Origin: Streptomyces gardneri
GTDB lineage: Bacteria > Actinomycetota > Actinomycetes > Streptomycetales > Streptomycetaceae
Length of the DNA: 64,000 bases
Assembly: GCF_006539185.1 (NCBI RefSeq)
Contig: NZ_BJMN01000028.1
Location: 90,635-154,634 of the forward strand
Direction: 5' to 3'
Shown: positions 25,900 to 33,842 of the stretch, in pieces
Layout: each line of letters begins with the position of its first letter
Numbering within the stretch: position 1 is the first letter of the stretch
Notes under the pieces: generated by a model
Seen by the model: only the letters and a program-made list of their open reading frames with translations
Told to the model about the DNA's origin: nothing
The model's database searches: none
Translations under genes and position numbers: made by a program

Positions 25900-28394
25900 G
25901 CGCGCTCCGGAACCCGGCGGTGCGGCTGCTCGCCGCCCGGTCGCTGCGGACGCACCGCAAGGCCTGGGCGGCCGTGTTCGCGGCCGTCGTCGTCACCTCC
26001 ACGCTGCTCGGTGCCCTCGCCCTCGCGATCGGTTCGGCCGGACTCGGCCACGCGCGCGTGGAGCGGTACGCGGCGGCGCCCGTCGTCGTCGCGGGCGACC
26101 AGGAGATCAGCTGGACGACCGATCCGTGGGGCAGCGAGCCGACGACCGTCTCGGCGGGGCTGACCGAGCGCGTACGGATCCCGAGCGGGGCCGTCGACGT
26201 CCTGCGCGAGGTCCCGGGCGTCCGGGCCGCGGTCCCGGACGACACCTTCGTCGTACGGGAGTCGGGGAAGGGGAAGGGGAAGGGGAAGGGGACGGGGACG
26301 GAGACGGGGACTGCGGCCGGCGGTGGTGGCGCGGCCTACACCGGGCGGTCCTGGGAGGCCGCCGCGCTCGCGCCGTACAAGCTGCTCGACGGGCGGGAGC
26401 CCCGTAAGGCCGGAGAGGTCGTCGCCGGGACGGGAAGCGGGACCGGGACCGGCGCCGGGGTGCGGGTCGGGGACACCGTGGCCGGGCGGACGGTCGTCGG
26501 CGTGGCCGACGGACCCGCCGCCGCCCTGTACGTCACCGCGCAGGAGGCGCGACGGCTCGCCGGGCACCCGGGCGCCGTGGACGCCGTCGGCATCCTCGGC
26601 GAGCCCGGCGTCCCCGTGGACACCCTCCACGCGCGCGTGCGGGCGGCCCTGGACGGTGCCGGGCTCAAGGACACCTCGGTGGGGCAGCCTCTCCGGGCCC
26701 TCACCGGCGACGGCCGGGGCGGCGCCGAACACCTCGCCGCGCCGCCCGCCCGCACCGAGCTCCTCCAGCTCCTCGCGGCCGTCTCCGGCACGGTCCTCCT
26801 CATCGCCGTCCTCGTCCTCTCCTCGCTCGTCGCGCAGGCGCTCGGCCAGCGCGGCCCCGAGCGGGACCTCCTGCTCGCGGTCGGCGCGACGCCCCGTCAG
26901 GTGCGGGCCGCCGCGGGGCGGGAGGTGACCCGCGTGGCGGGTGTGGCCGCGGTGCTGGGCGCGCTGGCCGCCGTACCGACGTTCCTGGCCGCGTGGTCGC
27001 TGCTGCGGGCACGTACCGGAGTCGTACCGGAGGGGCTCGTCCTGCCCACGCCGCCCTGGCTGCTCGCCTCCGCGCTCGTCGTCGCGGCCGTCGTGGTGGG
27101 CCTCGCGCGGCTCGTCGTCCTCTTCTCGACCCGCCGGGCGGGCCGAGCGGGCAAGGGGGCCGCACGCCGGGTCAGCGGGCTCGTCCTGCTCGTCCTGGGC
27201 GCGGCGGCCGCCGTGACGGCCACGACCCAGGGCGGCGAGGCGGCCGGCGCCGCGGCCGGCGCGGCCACGGTGACGCTCGTCTCCGGGTGCGCGCTGCTCG
27301 GGCCGTGGATCGCGCGGGGCGCGATGCGGATCCTGGACGGGCCGCTCCGCCGGCTCGGCGGGGCACCCGGACGGCTCACGGCGGCCGGCGCGACCGCGCA
27401 CTCGCGGCGCCTCGGGGCCGCCCTCGTCCCGGTCGTCCTTGTCACCGCCTTCGCGCTGGTGCAGCTCACGGCGGGCTCGACCATGGGACGGGCGGCCGAG
27501 ACCCAGGCGAGGTCCGCGACCACCGCCGACCTCGCGGTCTCCGGCACGACGGCGGAGCGGGTGCGGAAGCTCCCCGGCGTGACCGCGGCGACGGACGTGC
27601 TGCGCTCGACGGTGGTCCTGGCCCGCACGGAGGCCGGTACGCCGCGCCTCGACCGGCTCCCGGTGCTCGGCGTGGACGCCGACGGCCTGAAGGGCACGCT
27701 CGACCCGGGTGTGGTCGCCGGTGACCTGGCCGGACTGGCGGCGCGCGGGACGGTCGCGGTCGGCGCGGACATGGCCGATTCGCTGGAGGCGCGGCCCGGT
27801 TCGACGGTGGCCCTGCGGCTCGGCGACGGCACGGAGAAGCGGCTGCGGGTGGTGGCGGTGTACGAACGCTCGCTCGCCCTCGGCGAGTTCCTGCTGCCGA
27901 AGGCCGAACTGGCCCCGCACATGACCGACCCGTACCCCACGCGCGTGCTGGCGGCGACGAAGGACGGGGCCACGGCTTCGGGCGACCCCGCCGTCGTACC
28001 GGAGCGGGTCACGACGGCCGGGGCCGAGCTGAACGGGATCGTCTCGGCGGCGGTCGTGACCGCGATCGGCGCGCTCACCGTCCTCTCCGTCCTGAGCACC
28101 CTCGCCCTGATCGGCGCAGGCAGGCGCGGCGAGCTCGCGCTGCTGCGCCAGGTGGGTGCCTCGGTCGGTCAGGTGCGGCGGATGCTCGGCCTGGAGGCCG
28201 GGTTCCTGACGGTCACCGGGCTGCTCCTCGGGCTCGTGGTGGCCGCGCTGCCGCTGACCGCCTTCGCCTGGGCCCTGACGGGCGGTCTGCCCTACCTGCC
28301 GCCCGCGCAGGCCGCGCTGATCGCGGGGACGGTGGTGGTCACCGTGGCGGCGGGCGTGTTCCTGCCGGCCTCGGTGCGGCGCCTCAGGCGTTGA
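25896..28394 (+). CDS. FtsX-family ABC transporter permease
   Basis: An 832-residue permease from ATG 25896. An N-terminal helix (about 20-45) is followed by a large extracytoplasmic domain, FtsX core helices around residues 290-400, a second soluble domain and C-terminal helices. The duplicated FtsX layout resembles antibiotic-peptide exporters. Residues about 123-139 are a Lys-Gly/Thr-Gly run encoded by the G-rich hexamer repeat at 26264-26311. The 3' end overlaps the response regulator gene by 11 nt on the opposite strand. Confidence 0.88.
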   Translation: MSALRNPAVRLLAARSLRTHRKAWAAVFAAVVVTSTLLGALALAIGSAGLGHARVERYAAAPVVVAGDQEISWTTDPWGSEPTTVSAGLTERVRIPSGAVDVLREVPGVRAAVPDDTFVVRESGKGKGKGKGTGTETGTAAGGGGAAYTGRSWEAAALAPYKLLDGREPRKAGEVVAGTGSGTGTGAGVRVGDTVAGRTVVGVADGPAAALYVTAQEARRLAGHPGAVDAVGILGEPGVPVDTLHARVRAALDGAGLKDTSVGQPLRALTGDGRGGAEHLAAPPARTELLQLLAAVSGTVLLIAVLVLSSLVAQALGQRGPERDLLLAVGATPRQVRAAAGREVTRVAGVAAVLGALAAVPTFLAAWSLLRARTGVVPEGLVLPTPPWLLASALVVAAVVVGLARLVVLFSTRRAGRAGKGAARRVSGLVLLVLGAAAAVTATTQGGEAAGAAAGAATVTLVSGCALLGPWIARGAMRILDGPLRRLGGAPGRLTAAGATAHSRRLGAALVPVVLVTAFALVQLTAGSTMGRAAETQARSATTADLAVSGTTAERVRKLPGVTAATDVLRSTVVLARTEAGTPRLDRLPVLGVDADGLKGTLDPGVVAGDLAGLAARGTVAVGADMADSLEARPGSTVALRLGDGTEKRLRVVAVYERSLALGEFLLPKAELAPHMTDPYPTRVLAATKDGATASGDPAVVPERVTTAGAELNGIVSAAVVTAIGALTVLSVLSTLALIGAGRRGELALLRQVGASVGQVRRMLGLEAGFLTVTGLLLGLVVAALPLTAFAWALTGGLPYLPPAQAALIAGTVVVTVAAGVFLPASVRRLRR
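26264..26311 (+). repeat. G-rich hexamer microsatellite inside the permease gene
   Basis: The unit GGGGAA is repeated about four times and passes into GGGGAC/GGAGAC units over 48 bases. It encodes alternating Gly-Lys then Gly-Thr. Many GGGG runs spaced by 2 nt on the coding strand could form a G-quadruplex in DNA or mRNA. Confidence 0.85.
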
Positions 28395-29028
28395 GGTACG
28401 CGAGCACGGCGAGGACCCGGCGGTGGCCGCCGCTGTCGCTCGGCGGCAGGCCGAGCTTCGCGAAGACGTTGCCGATGTGCTTGTGCACGGCCCGCTCGGT
28501 CACCACCATCGAGCGGGCGATCGTGCCGTTGTCGTGCCCCTGGGCCATCAGCTCCAGGACCTCGCGCTCGCGCGGGGTGAGGGAGTCCAGGGGGTCGTCG
28601 CGGCGGCGGGCGAGCAGCTCGGCGACGACCTCCGGGTCCAGGGCCGTACCGCCGGCGGCGACCCGCTCCAGGGCGTCGAGGAACTCGTCGACGCGCCCGA
28701 TCCGGTCCTTCAGGAGGTAGCCGACCCCTCGCGCGCCACCGCCGAGGAGCTCGGCCGCGTACGTCTCCTCGACGTACTGGGAGAGGACGAGCACCGGAAG
28801 TCCTGGCAGCTGCTCGCGGGCCGCGAGCGCCGCCCGCAGCCCCTCGTCGCGGAAGCCGGGGGGCAGCCGTACGTCGAGGACGGCGACGTCCGGGCGGTGC
28901 TCCAGGAGCAGCGGCAGGATCTCGGGGCCGGTGGCCGCGACCCCGGCGACCTCGTGGCCGGAGGAGGACAGCAGCAGCACGAGGCCCTCCCTGAGGAGGG
29001 CGTTGTCCTCGGCGATCACCACACGCAC
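28384..29028 (-). CDS. NarL/LuxR-family response regulator
   Basis: A 214-residue regulator starting at GTG 29028, overlapping the kinase stop by 13 nt. It has an acidic pocket (VIAEDN), the phospho-acceptor Asp in VAVLDVRLPPG and a Lys in YLLKDRI. The C-terminal LuxR helix-turn-helix reads LTPREREVLELMAQGHDNGTIA. It is the cognate of the adjacent kinase and may regulate the convergent ABC exporter, a common arrangement. Confidence 0.93.
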   Translation of the reverse strand: MRVVIAEDNALLREGLVLLLSSSGHEVAGVAATGPEILPLLLEHRPDVAVLDVRLPPGFRDEGLRAALAAREQLPGLPVLVLSQYVEETYAAELLGGGARGVGYLLKDRIGRVDEFLDALERVAAGGTALDPEVVAELLARRRDDPLDSLTPREREVLELMAQGHDNGTIARSMVVTERAVHKHIGNVFAKLGLPPSDSGGHRRVLAVLAYLNA

Positions 29029-30209
29029 GGAAGCTCCACTTCGATCACGGTCGGGCCCCCGTGGGGGCTGGTCAGTCGTACGGCGCCGTCGAGCGCGGCG
29101 ACCCGGCGGCGCATGCCCGTCAGGCCGGAGCCGCCGCGCTCGCCGGCCTCGGCCCCGCCGCGGCCCGCGTCCTCGACGAGGACGCGCAGGCCGGCGGGTT
29201 CGCGAGTGAGGGCGACGGAGGCGCGGGCGGCGCCACTGTGCTTGGCGGCGTTGGTGAGCGCCTCGGCGACGACGAAGTACGCGGCGGCCTCGACGGCGGC
29301 GGGGGCGCGGACACCGTGGCCGTGGTCGTGGTCCTCGCCGTCGAGGCCGGTCACGGACACCTCCACCTCCAGGCCGCTGCTCGCGGCGAGGGCGCGCACG
29401 GCCCCGGTCAGGCCGCGGTCGGTGAGGATCGGCGGGTGGATGCCGCGGACGACGTGGCGCAGCTCGGCCAGCGCCTCCTCGGCCTGTTCCTGGGCGTCGT
29501 CGAGGAGTTTCCGCGCGGTCGCGGGATCGGAGTCGTACGCCCGTCTGGCCAGGCCGATCCGCATGGAGAGCGCGACCAGCCGGGCCTGCGCGCCGTCGTG
29601 CAGGTCCCGCTCGATCCGGCGCAGCTCGGCGCCGTGCGCGGCGACCGCGCCCGCCCGGGTGGCGGTCAGCTGCTCGACACGGGCGGCGAGCGCCGCGTCC
29701 CGGGCGGCGGACGGGGCCGGAGTGAGCAGCGCGCGCGCCCAGTCGGTCTCCAGACCGGCGAGCCGGCCGATCAGCGGCAGCACGAGCGGGGGACGCCCCG
29801 CGAGCCCGGTCCACACGCCGTCGACGGTCAGCGCGCACACCCACACCACGAGCGAGACGCACCACAGCGCGATGCCGTAGACGGCGTGCGCGGCGGCCCA
29901 GATCAGATCCCGGTGCGTGCCGGGGTCGGTGACGGCGGTCCGCACGCGCGCGGGGAGGGGGCCTTCGAGCGGAAGGTACGCCTCGGGGACGGGCACACCG
30001 GTTCGGGCGGCGGTACGGCTGCGCTCCCGGCCCGCGAGCCGGCGCAGCAGCAGGACGCTCTCCGGGAGCACCCCGGCGCCGATGACGGTGAGGGTGAGGA
30101 CGGCGGTGAAGAGGGCGACGGCGGCCATCAGCAGACAGCAGACCGCGAGAGCGGCCCCGGTCGCCAGGTGCCACCAGGCCCGTGCCGCTTCCTTGATCGC
30201 CTCGCGCAT
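29016..30209 (-). CDS. DesK/NarX-type sensor histidine kinase
   Basis: A 397-residue kinase. Hydrophobic segments near residues 14-52 and 103-150 form a membrane sensor of the putative-sensor type. The HisKA_3 H-box is RIERDLHDGAQARL, with the phospho-His next to Asp. The N-box EALTNAAKHS and G-box GGSGLTGMRRR follow in the HATPase domain. A His/Asp-rich insertion (GEDHDHGHG) sits just before the N-box. It is translated with the response regulator. Confidence 0.92.
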   Translation of the reverse strand: MREAIKEAARAWWHLATGAALAVCCLLMAAVALFTAVLTLTVIGAGVLPESVLLLRRLAGRERSRTAARTGVPVPEAYLPLEGPLPARVRTAVTDPGTHRDLIWAAAHAVYGIALWCVSLVVWVCALTVDGVWTGLAGRPPLVLPLIGRLAGLETDWARALLTPAPSAARDAALAARVEQLTATRAGAVAAHGAELRRIERDLHDGAQARLVALSMRIGLARRAYDSDPATARKLLDDAQEQAEEALAELRHVVRGIHPPILTDRGLTGAVRALAASSGLEVEVSVTGLDGEDHDHGHGVRAPAAVEAAAYFVVAEALTNAAKHSGAARASVALTREPAGLRVLVEDAGRGGAEAGERGGSGLTGMRRRVAALDGAVRLTSPHGGPTVIEVELPCVW

Positions 30210-30369
30210 TCCGCCAGGTTAGGGGGTGTCCCCGACGGGCGCGGTGGTGCGGGCTCCACCATCGGTCCGGGGGCGGGCACCGCTGTGCGGGGCGGGATCC
30301 GCGACGAAGATCGAACCAGTGCCCCTCACGGCACACCTCCCCTCCCGAACACCCCTCTTGGAGATTCCC

Positions 30370-30561
30370 ATGCGGTTCCTGCTCTGGCTGCTGTTCACGG
30401 CCGGCGTCCTCGTCAACGCCTTCGTCAACACCCTCTCGGGCTGGACAGGCGCCGCGCACGTCGCGGCGAGCGTCGTCTCGGGCGTGCTCGTGCTCGGCTC
30501 CGCGGTCGGCCTGTGGCTGACCCGCGCCCCTGCCGCCGACCGGGCCCGCGGCGCGGTCTGA
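30370..30561 (+). CDS. Small membrane protein, 63 residues
   Basis: ATG 30370 has GGAG 6 nt upstream (30360-30363). Two hydrophobic helices (FLLWLLFTAGVLVNAFV and VAASVVSGVLVLGSAVGLWL) span most of the protein. I recognise no domain. It lies between the divergent kinase gene and the delta' gene, 66 nt before the latter. An upstream in-frame ATG at 30226 lacks a binding site and would add a Pro/Arg-rich leader. Confidence 0.7.
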   Translation: MRFLLWLLFTAGVLVNAFVNTLSGWTGAAHVAASVVSGVLVLGSAVGLWLTRAPAADRARGAV

Positions 30562-30627
30562 CGCCCGGTCGGCCCGGGTTGTCAGAGCGCTGCCCCACAA
30601 TGGAGGCGTACCTGAGGAGGGGCAGAC

Positions 30628-31830
30628 ATGGCCGTATGGGACGACCTGGTCGGACAGACGCGGGTCGAGGAGCAGCTCGCCGCCGCCGCGCGCGACGCCG
30701 ACGCGCTCGTGACCGCCCATACCGCCGGAGAGCCCGCCCCCGAGGCGTCGAAGATGACCCACGCCTGGCTGTTCACCGGCCCGCCGGGCTCCGGGCGGGC
30801 GACGGCCGCGCGGGCGTTCGCCGCCGCGCTGCAGTGCGTGAGCCCCGACCGGGCCATGGGCGGGGTCCCGGGCTGCGGCTTCTGCGACGGCTGCCACACG
30901 ACCCTCGTCGGCACCCACGCGGATGTGGAGATCGTCCGTACGGACCTGCTGTCCATCGGTGTGAAGGAGACGCGCGAGCTCGTCCGGCGCGCCCAGCTCT
31001 CGCCGGCCGGCGGCCGGTGGCAGGTGATCGTCCTGGAGGACGCCGACCGGCTCACCGAGGGCGCGGGGAACGTCCTGCTGAAGGCCATCGAGGAGCCCGC
31101 GCCGCGCACGGTCTGGCTGCTCTGCGCGCCGTCCATCGAGGACGTGCTGCCGACGATCCGTTCCCGCTGCCGGCACCTGACGCTGCGGACGCCGCCGGTG
31201 GAGGCCGTCGCCGACGTGCTCATCCGGCGCGACGGCATCGACCCGGAGGCGGCGCACGCGGCGGCCCGCGCCACCCAGGGGCACATCGACCGGGCCCGGC
31301 GGCTCGCCACCGACGAGCGGGCCCGCGCGCGCAGGGCCGTCGTCCTCAAGCTGCCGCTGCGGGTCGGGGACGTCGGCGGCTGCCTCAAGGCCGCGCAGGA
31401 GCTGGTCGACGCGGCGGCCGAGGACGCGAAGCAGGTCGCGGAGGAGGTCGACGTCAAGGAGACCGAGGACATGAAGGCGGCGCTCGGCGCCGCGCAGGGC
31501 GGGCGGATGCCCCGCGGCACGGCCGGTGTGATGAAGGAGCTGGAGGAGCGGCAGAAGCGGCGCAGGACGCGGACGCAGCGCGACAGCCTGGACCTCGCGC
31601 TCACCGACCTGACCGGCTTCTACCGCGACGTGCTCGCGCTCCAGCTCCGCTCGCGCTCGCCCATCGCCAACGTGGACGTGCGGGACGCGCTGGAGCGGAT
31701 CGCCATGGACAGCGCGCCGGAGCGGACCCTGCGCCGCATCGAGGCGATCCTGGCCTGCCGTGACGCCCTCGACCGGAACGTGGCACCGCTGCTCGCGGTG
31801 GAGGCGATGACGATGGCCCTGCGCGACTGA
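30628..31830 (+). CDS. holB: DNA polymerase III delta' subunit
   Basis: A 400-residue clamp-loader subunit with GAGGAGG before ATG 30628. The AAA+ domain has a P-loop-like GPPGSGRAT in which the catalytic Lys is Arg, as in ATPase-dead delta' subunits. The zinc module has one Cys (LQCVSP) plus CGFCDGC. Further sensor motifs are LEDADRLTEGAGNVLLKAIEEP and SRCRHL. The C-terminal collar domain holds a charged insertion. It lies near topA and tmk, which is the usual Streptomyces order. Confidence 0.93.
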   Translation: MAVWDDLVGQTRVEEQLAAAARDADALVTAHTAGEPAPEASKMTHAWLFTGPPGSGRATAARAFAAALQCVSPDRAMGGVPGCGFCDGCHTTLVGTHADVEIVRTDLLSIGVKETRELVRRAQLSPAGGRWQVIVLEDADRLTEGAGNVLLKAIEEPAPRTVWLLCAPSIEDVLPTIRSRCRHLTLRTPPVEAVADVLIRRDGIDPEAAHAAARATQGHIDRARRLATDERARARRAVVLKLPLRVGDVGGCLKAAQELVDAAAEDAKQVAEEVDVKETEDMKAALGAAQGGRMPRGTAGVMKELEERQKRRRTRTQRDSLDLALTDLTGFYRDVLALQLRSRSPIANVDVRDALERIAMDSAPERTLRRIEAILACRDALDRNVAPLLAVEAMTMALRD

Positions 31831-31883
31831 CAGCTGTGCGACGGGTGTCCGGCACGATTGGACACGGTCCGTACCCACCCGGA

Positions 31884-31895
31884 TACGCTCCGGCA
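31884..31895 (+). promoter_or_regulatory. Leaderless-type -10 box for the secreted hydrolase gene
   Basis: TACGCT at 31884-31889 lies 6 nt before ATG 31896. It sets the start at the residue beginning the lipoprotein signal peptide, not at the in-frame ATG 60 nt upstream. Confidence 0.5.
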
Positions 31896-33461
31896 ATGGA
31901 CTCCAGGCGTTTGCTCCGTACGTCCGCCACCGCCCTCGCGGCCGCCGGACTGATCCTCTCCGGCTGCACGGGCGGAAGCGACGCCGCCGCGTCCCGTACG
32001 ACGACGGAGGCGGCCGTCCGCGCCTCCGCGTCCGTCGCGCCCGAGAGCGGGGCGCTGAAGCGGTACTACGGGCAGAAGCCGAAGTGGCGGGAGTGCGGTG
32101 TGACGGGCTTCCAGTGCGCGACGCTGCTGGCCCCGCTCGACTACGCGAAGCCGGACGGCGGTGACGTCGAGCTGGCGGTCTCGCGGATCCGGGCCACCGG
32201 CCCGGGGAAGCGGCTCGGTTCGCTCCTGGTCAACCCCGGCGGGCCCGGCGGATCGGCCGTCGGCTACCTCGAGGGGTACGCGGGCATCGGCTATCCCGCC
32301 CCCGTCCGCGCCCGCTACGACATGGTGGCCGTCGACCCGCGCGGGGTCGCCCGCAGCGAGCCGGTGGAGTGTCTGACGGGCCCGCGGATGGACGCGTACA
32401 CGCAGGTGGACCAGACCCCCGACGACATGGCGGAGACCAACGCGCTGAGCGCGGCCTTCAAGGAGTTCGCGGCGGGGTGCCAGAAGCGCTCGGGGAAGGT
32501 CCTGCCGCACGTCTCCACCGTGGAGACCGCCCGGGACATGGACATCCTGCGGGCGGTGCTCGGCGACGAGAAGCTCAGCTACGTGGGGGCCTCGTACGGC
32601 ACGTTCCTGGGTGCCACCTACGCCGAGCTCTTCCCCGGCAGGGTCGGCCGGCTGGTCCTCGACGGGGCGATGGACCCGTCCCTGTCCGCCCTCGAACTCA
32701 ACCGCGACCAGACCGCCGGCTTCGAGACCGCCTTCCGCGCCTTCGCCGCCGACTGCGTCCGCAAGCAGGACTGCCCGCTGGGTACGGAGTCGGCCGCGGC
32801 GGCCGGCGAGGCGCTGCGGGCGTTCTTCCGCGACGTGGACGAGAAGCCGGTGCCGACGGGGGAGAGCCGCGAGCTCGGCGAGTCCCTCGCGACGACGGGC
32901 GTGATCGCGGCGATGTACGACGAGGGCGCCTGGCCCCAGCTGCGGGAGGCCCTCACCCGGGCGATCGGCGGCGAGGGCTCGGGCCTGCTCGCCCTGGCCG
33001 ACAGCTACTACGAGCGGGAGGCGGACGGCACCTACGCCAACCTGATGTACGCCAACGCCGCCGTGAACTGCCTCGACCTGCCGGCCGCCTACGCGGGACC
33101 CGCGGACGCCGAGAAGGCGGTCCCGTCCTTCGAGAAGGCCTCCCCGGTCTTCGGCGAGGGCCTCGCCTGGGCGGCCCTCAACTGCACCTACTGGCCCATG
33201 CGGCCCACCGGCAGCCCCCACCGCATCACCGCCGACGGCGCCGCCCCGATCCTCGTCGTCGGCACCACCCGCGACCCGGCCACCCCGTACAAGTGGGCCA
33301 GGTCCCTGGCCGCCCAGCTCTCCTCGGGCACCCTCCTGACCTACGAGGGCGACGGCCACACCGCGTACGGCCGGGGCAGCGACTGCGTCGACACGGCGAT
33401 CAACGCCTACCTCCTGGAAGGCACTCCTCCGCAGGACGGAAAGCGCTGCTCACAGCCGTGA
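31896..33461 (+). CDS. Secreted tripeptidyl-aminopeptidase-like alpha/beta hydrolase (lipoprotein)
   Basis: A 521-residue protein. The signal peptide (LLRTSATALAAAGLILSGC) ends in a lipobox. The alpha/beta hydrolase fold has an oxyanion segment NPGGPGGSA, nucleophile Ser233 in GASYGTFLG, the catalytic Asp in TTRDPATPYK and His in EGDGHTAYG. A TAP-like C-terminal domain closes the protein. It is expected to cleave tripeptides from extracellular proteins; several paralogues are usual in Streptomyces. The tRNA gene follows. Confidence 0.93.
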   Translation: MDSRRLLRTSATALAAAGLILSGCTGGSDAAASRTTTEAAVRASASVAPESGALKRYYGQKPKWRECGVTGFQCATLLAPLDYAKPDGGDVELAVSRIRATGPGKRLGSLLVNPGGPGGSAVGYLEGYAGIGYPAPVRARYDMVAVDPRGVARSEPVECLTGPRMDAYTQVDQTPDDMAETNALSAAFKEFAAGCQKRSGKVLPHVSTVETARDMDILRAVLGDEKLSYVGASYGTFLGATYAELFPGRVGRLVLDGAMDPSLSALELNRDQTAGFETAFRAFAADCVRKQDCPLGTESAAAAGEALRAFFRDVDEKPVPTGESRELGESLATTGVIAAMYDEGAWPQLREALTRAIGGEGSGLLALADSYYEREADGTYANLMYANAAVNCLDLPAAYAGPADAEKAVPSFEKASPVFGEGLAWAALNCTYWPMRPTGSPHRITADGAAPILVVGTTRDPATPYKWARSLAAQLSSGTLLTYEGDGHTAYGRGSDCVDTAINAYLLEGTPPQDGKRCSQP

Positions 33462-33506
33462 TCCGGGCGTGATCCGGGGGTGGTCGGAGCACCCCCGGAA
33501 ACTGTG

Positions 33507-33512
33507 TAGACT
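33507..33512 (+). promoter_or_regulatory. Candidate -10 box of the tRNA-Thr promoter
   Basis: TAGACT at 33507-33512, about 40 nt before the tRNA, fits the -10 consensus of the vegetative sigma factor. The matching -35 region (around 33484-33489) is weak. Confidence 0.4.
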
Positions 33513-33551
33513 TGGCCGCGCTGCTGCACCCACGATGGGTCTGCACGGCAA

Positions 33552-33625
33552 GCCGCCTTAGCTCAGCTGGCCAGAGCAACGCACTCGTAATGCGTAGGTC
33601 TCGGGTTCGAATCCCGAAGGCGGCT
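33552..33625 (+). tRNA. tRNA-Thr (anticodon CGT)
   Basis: A complete cloverleaf: acceptor GCCGCCT pairs with AGGCGGC, the D-arm is around 33561-33575, the anticodon loop CTCGTAA gives CGT (reads ACG), and the T-arm TCGGG-TTCGAAT-CCCGA is perfect. CCA is not encoded. It borders the accessory gene cluster on its left and is followed directly by a terminator. Confidence 0.96.
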
Positions 33626-33633
33626 CGGAATTA

Positions 33634-33668
33634 CCCCAGGACTCACTCGCCGTGACCTGGGGTTTTTT
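33634..33668 (+). terminator. Rho-independent terminator of tRNA-Thr
   Basis: CCCCAGG (33634-33640) pairs with CCTGGGG (33656-33662), extended inside by TCAC/GTGA after a two-base bulge. Six Ts follow (33663-33668). Confidence 0.9.
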
Positions 33669-33724
33669 CATGCCCGGGTGCGGCTGCGGCCCCCGGAGCG
33701 GTGTCAGGGCCCCTTGCTTGGCTC

Positions 33725-33740
33725 ATTGGTCTAGTCCAAA
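33725..33740. promoter_or_regulatory. DasR-like operator (dre-like palindrome) upstream of the cluster regulator
   Basis: TTGGTCTAGTCCAA is a 14-bp palindrome with one mismatched pair. Aligned to the DasR-responsive element as I remember it (ASTGGTCTAGACCAST), 12 of 16 positions agree. It lies 103 nt before the SARP start in a locally AT-richer stretch. Binding by DasR or another GntR/HutC regulator is an inference. Confidence 0.4.
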
Positions 33741-33842
33741 CTGATCGATTGACGAAGCCTCTGCGGAGTCGGCCACGCACAGCCCGCAATGCCACCGCCG
33801 GTCGTGACCGACACGTCGCGGTCATCGGATGAGGGGGATGCC

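Noticed and set aside
33600..33625. tRNA 3' end as an attachment site with a second copy in the window
   Set aside because: I looked for the T-arm/acceptor sequence again downstream and found no repeat, and there is no integrase or excisionase gene.
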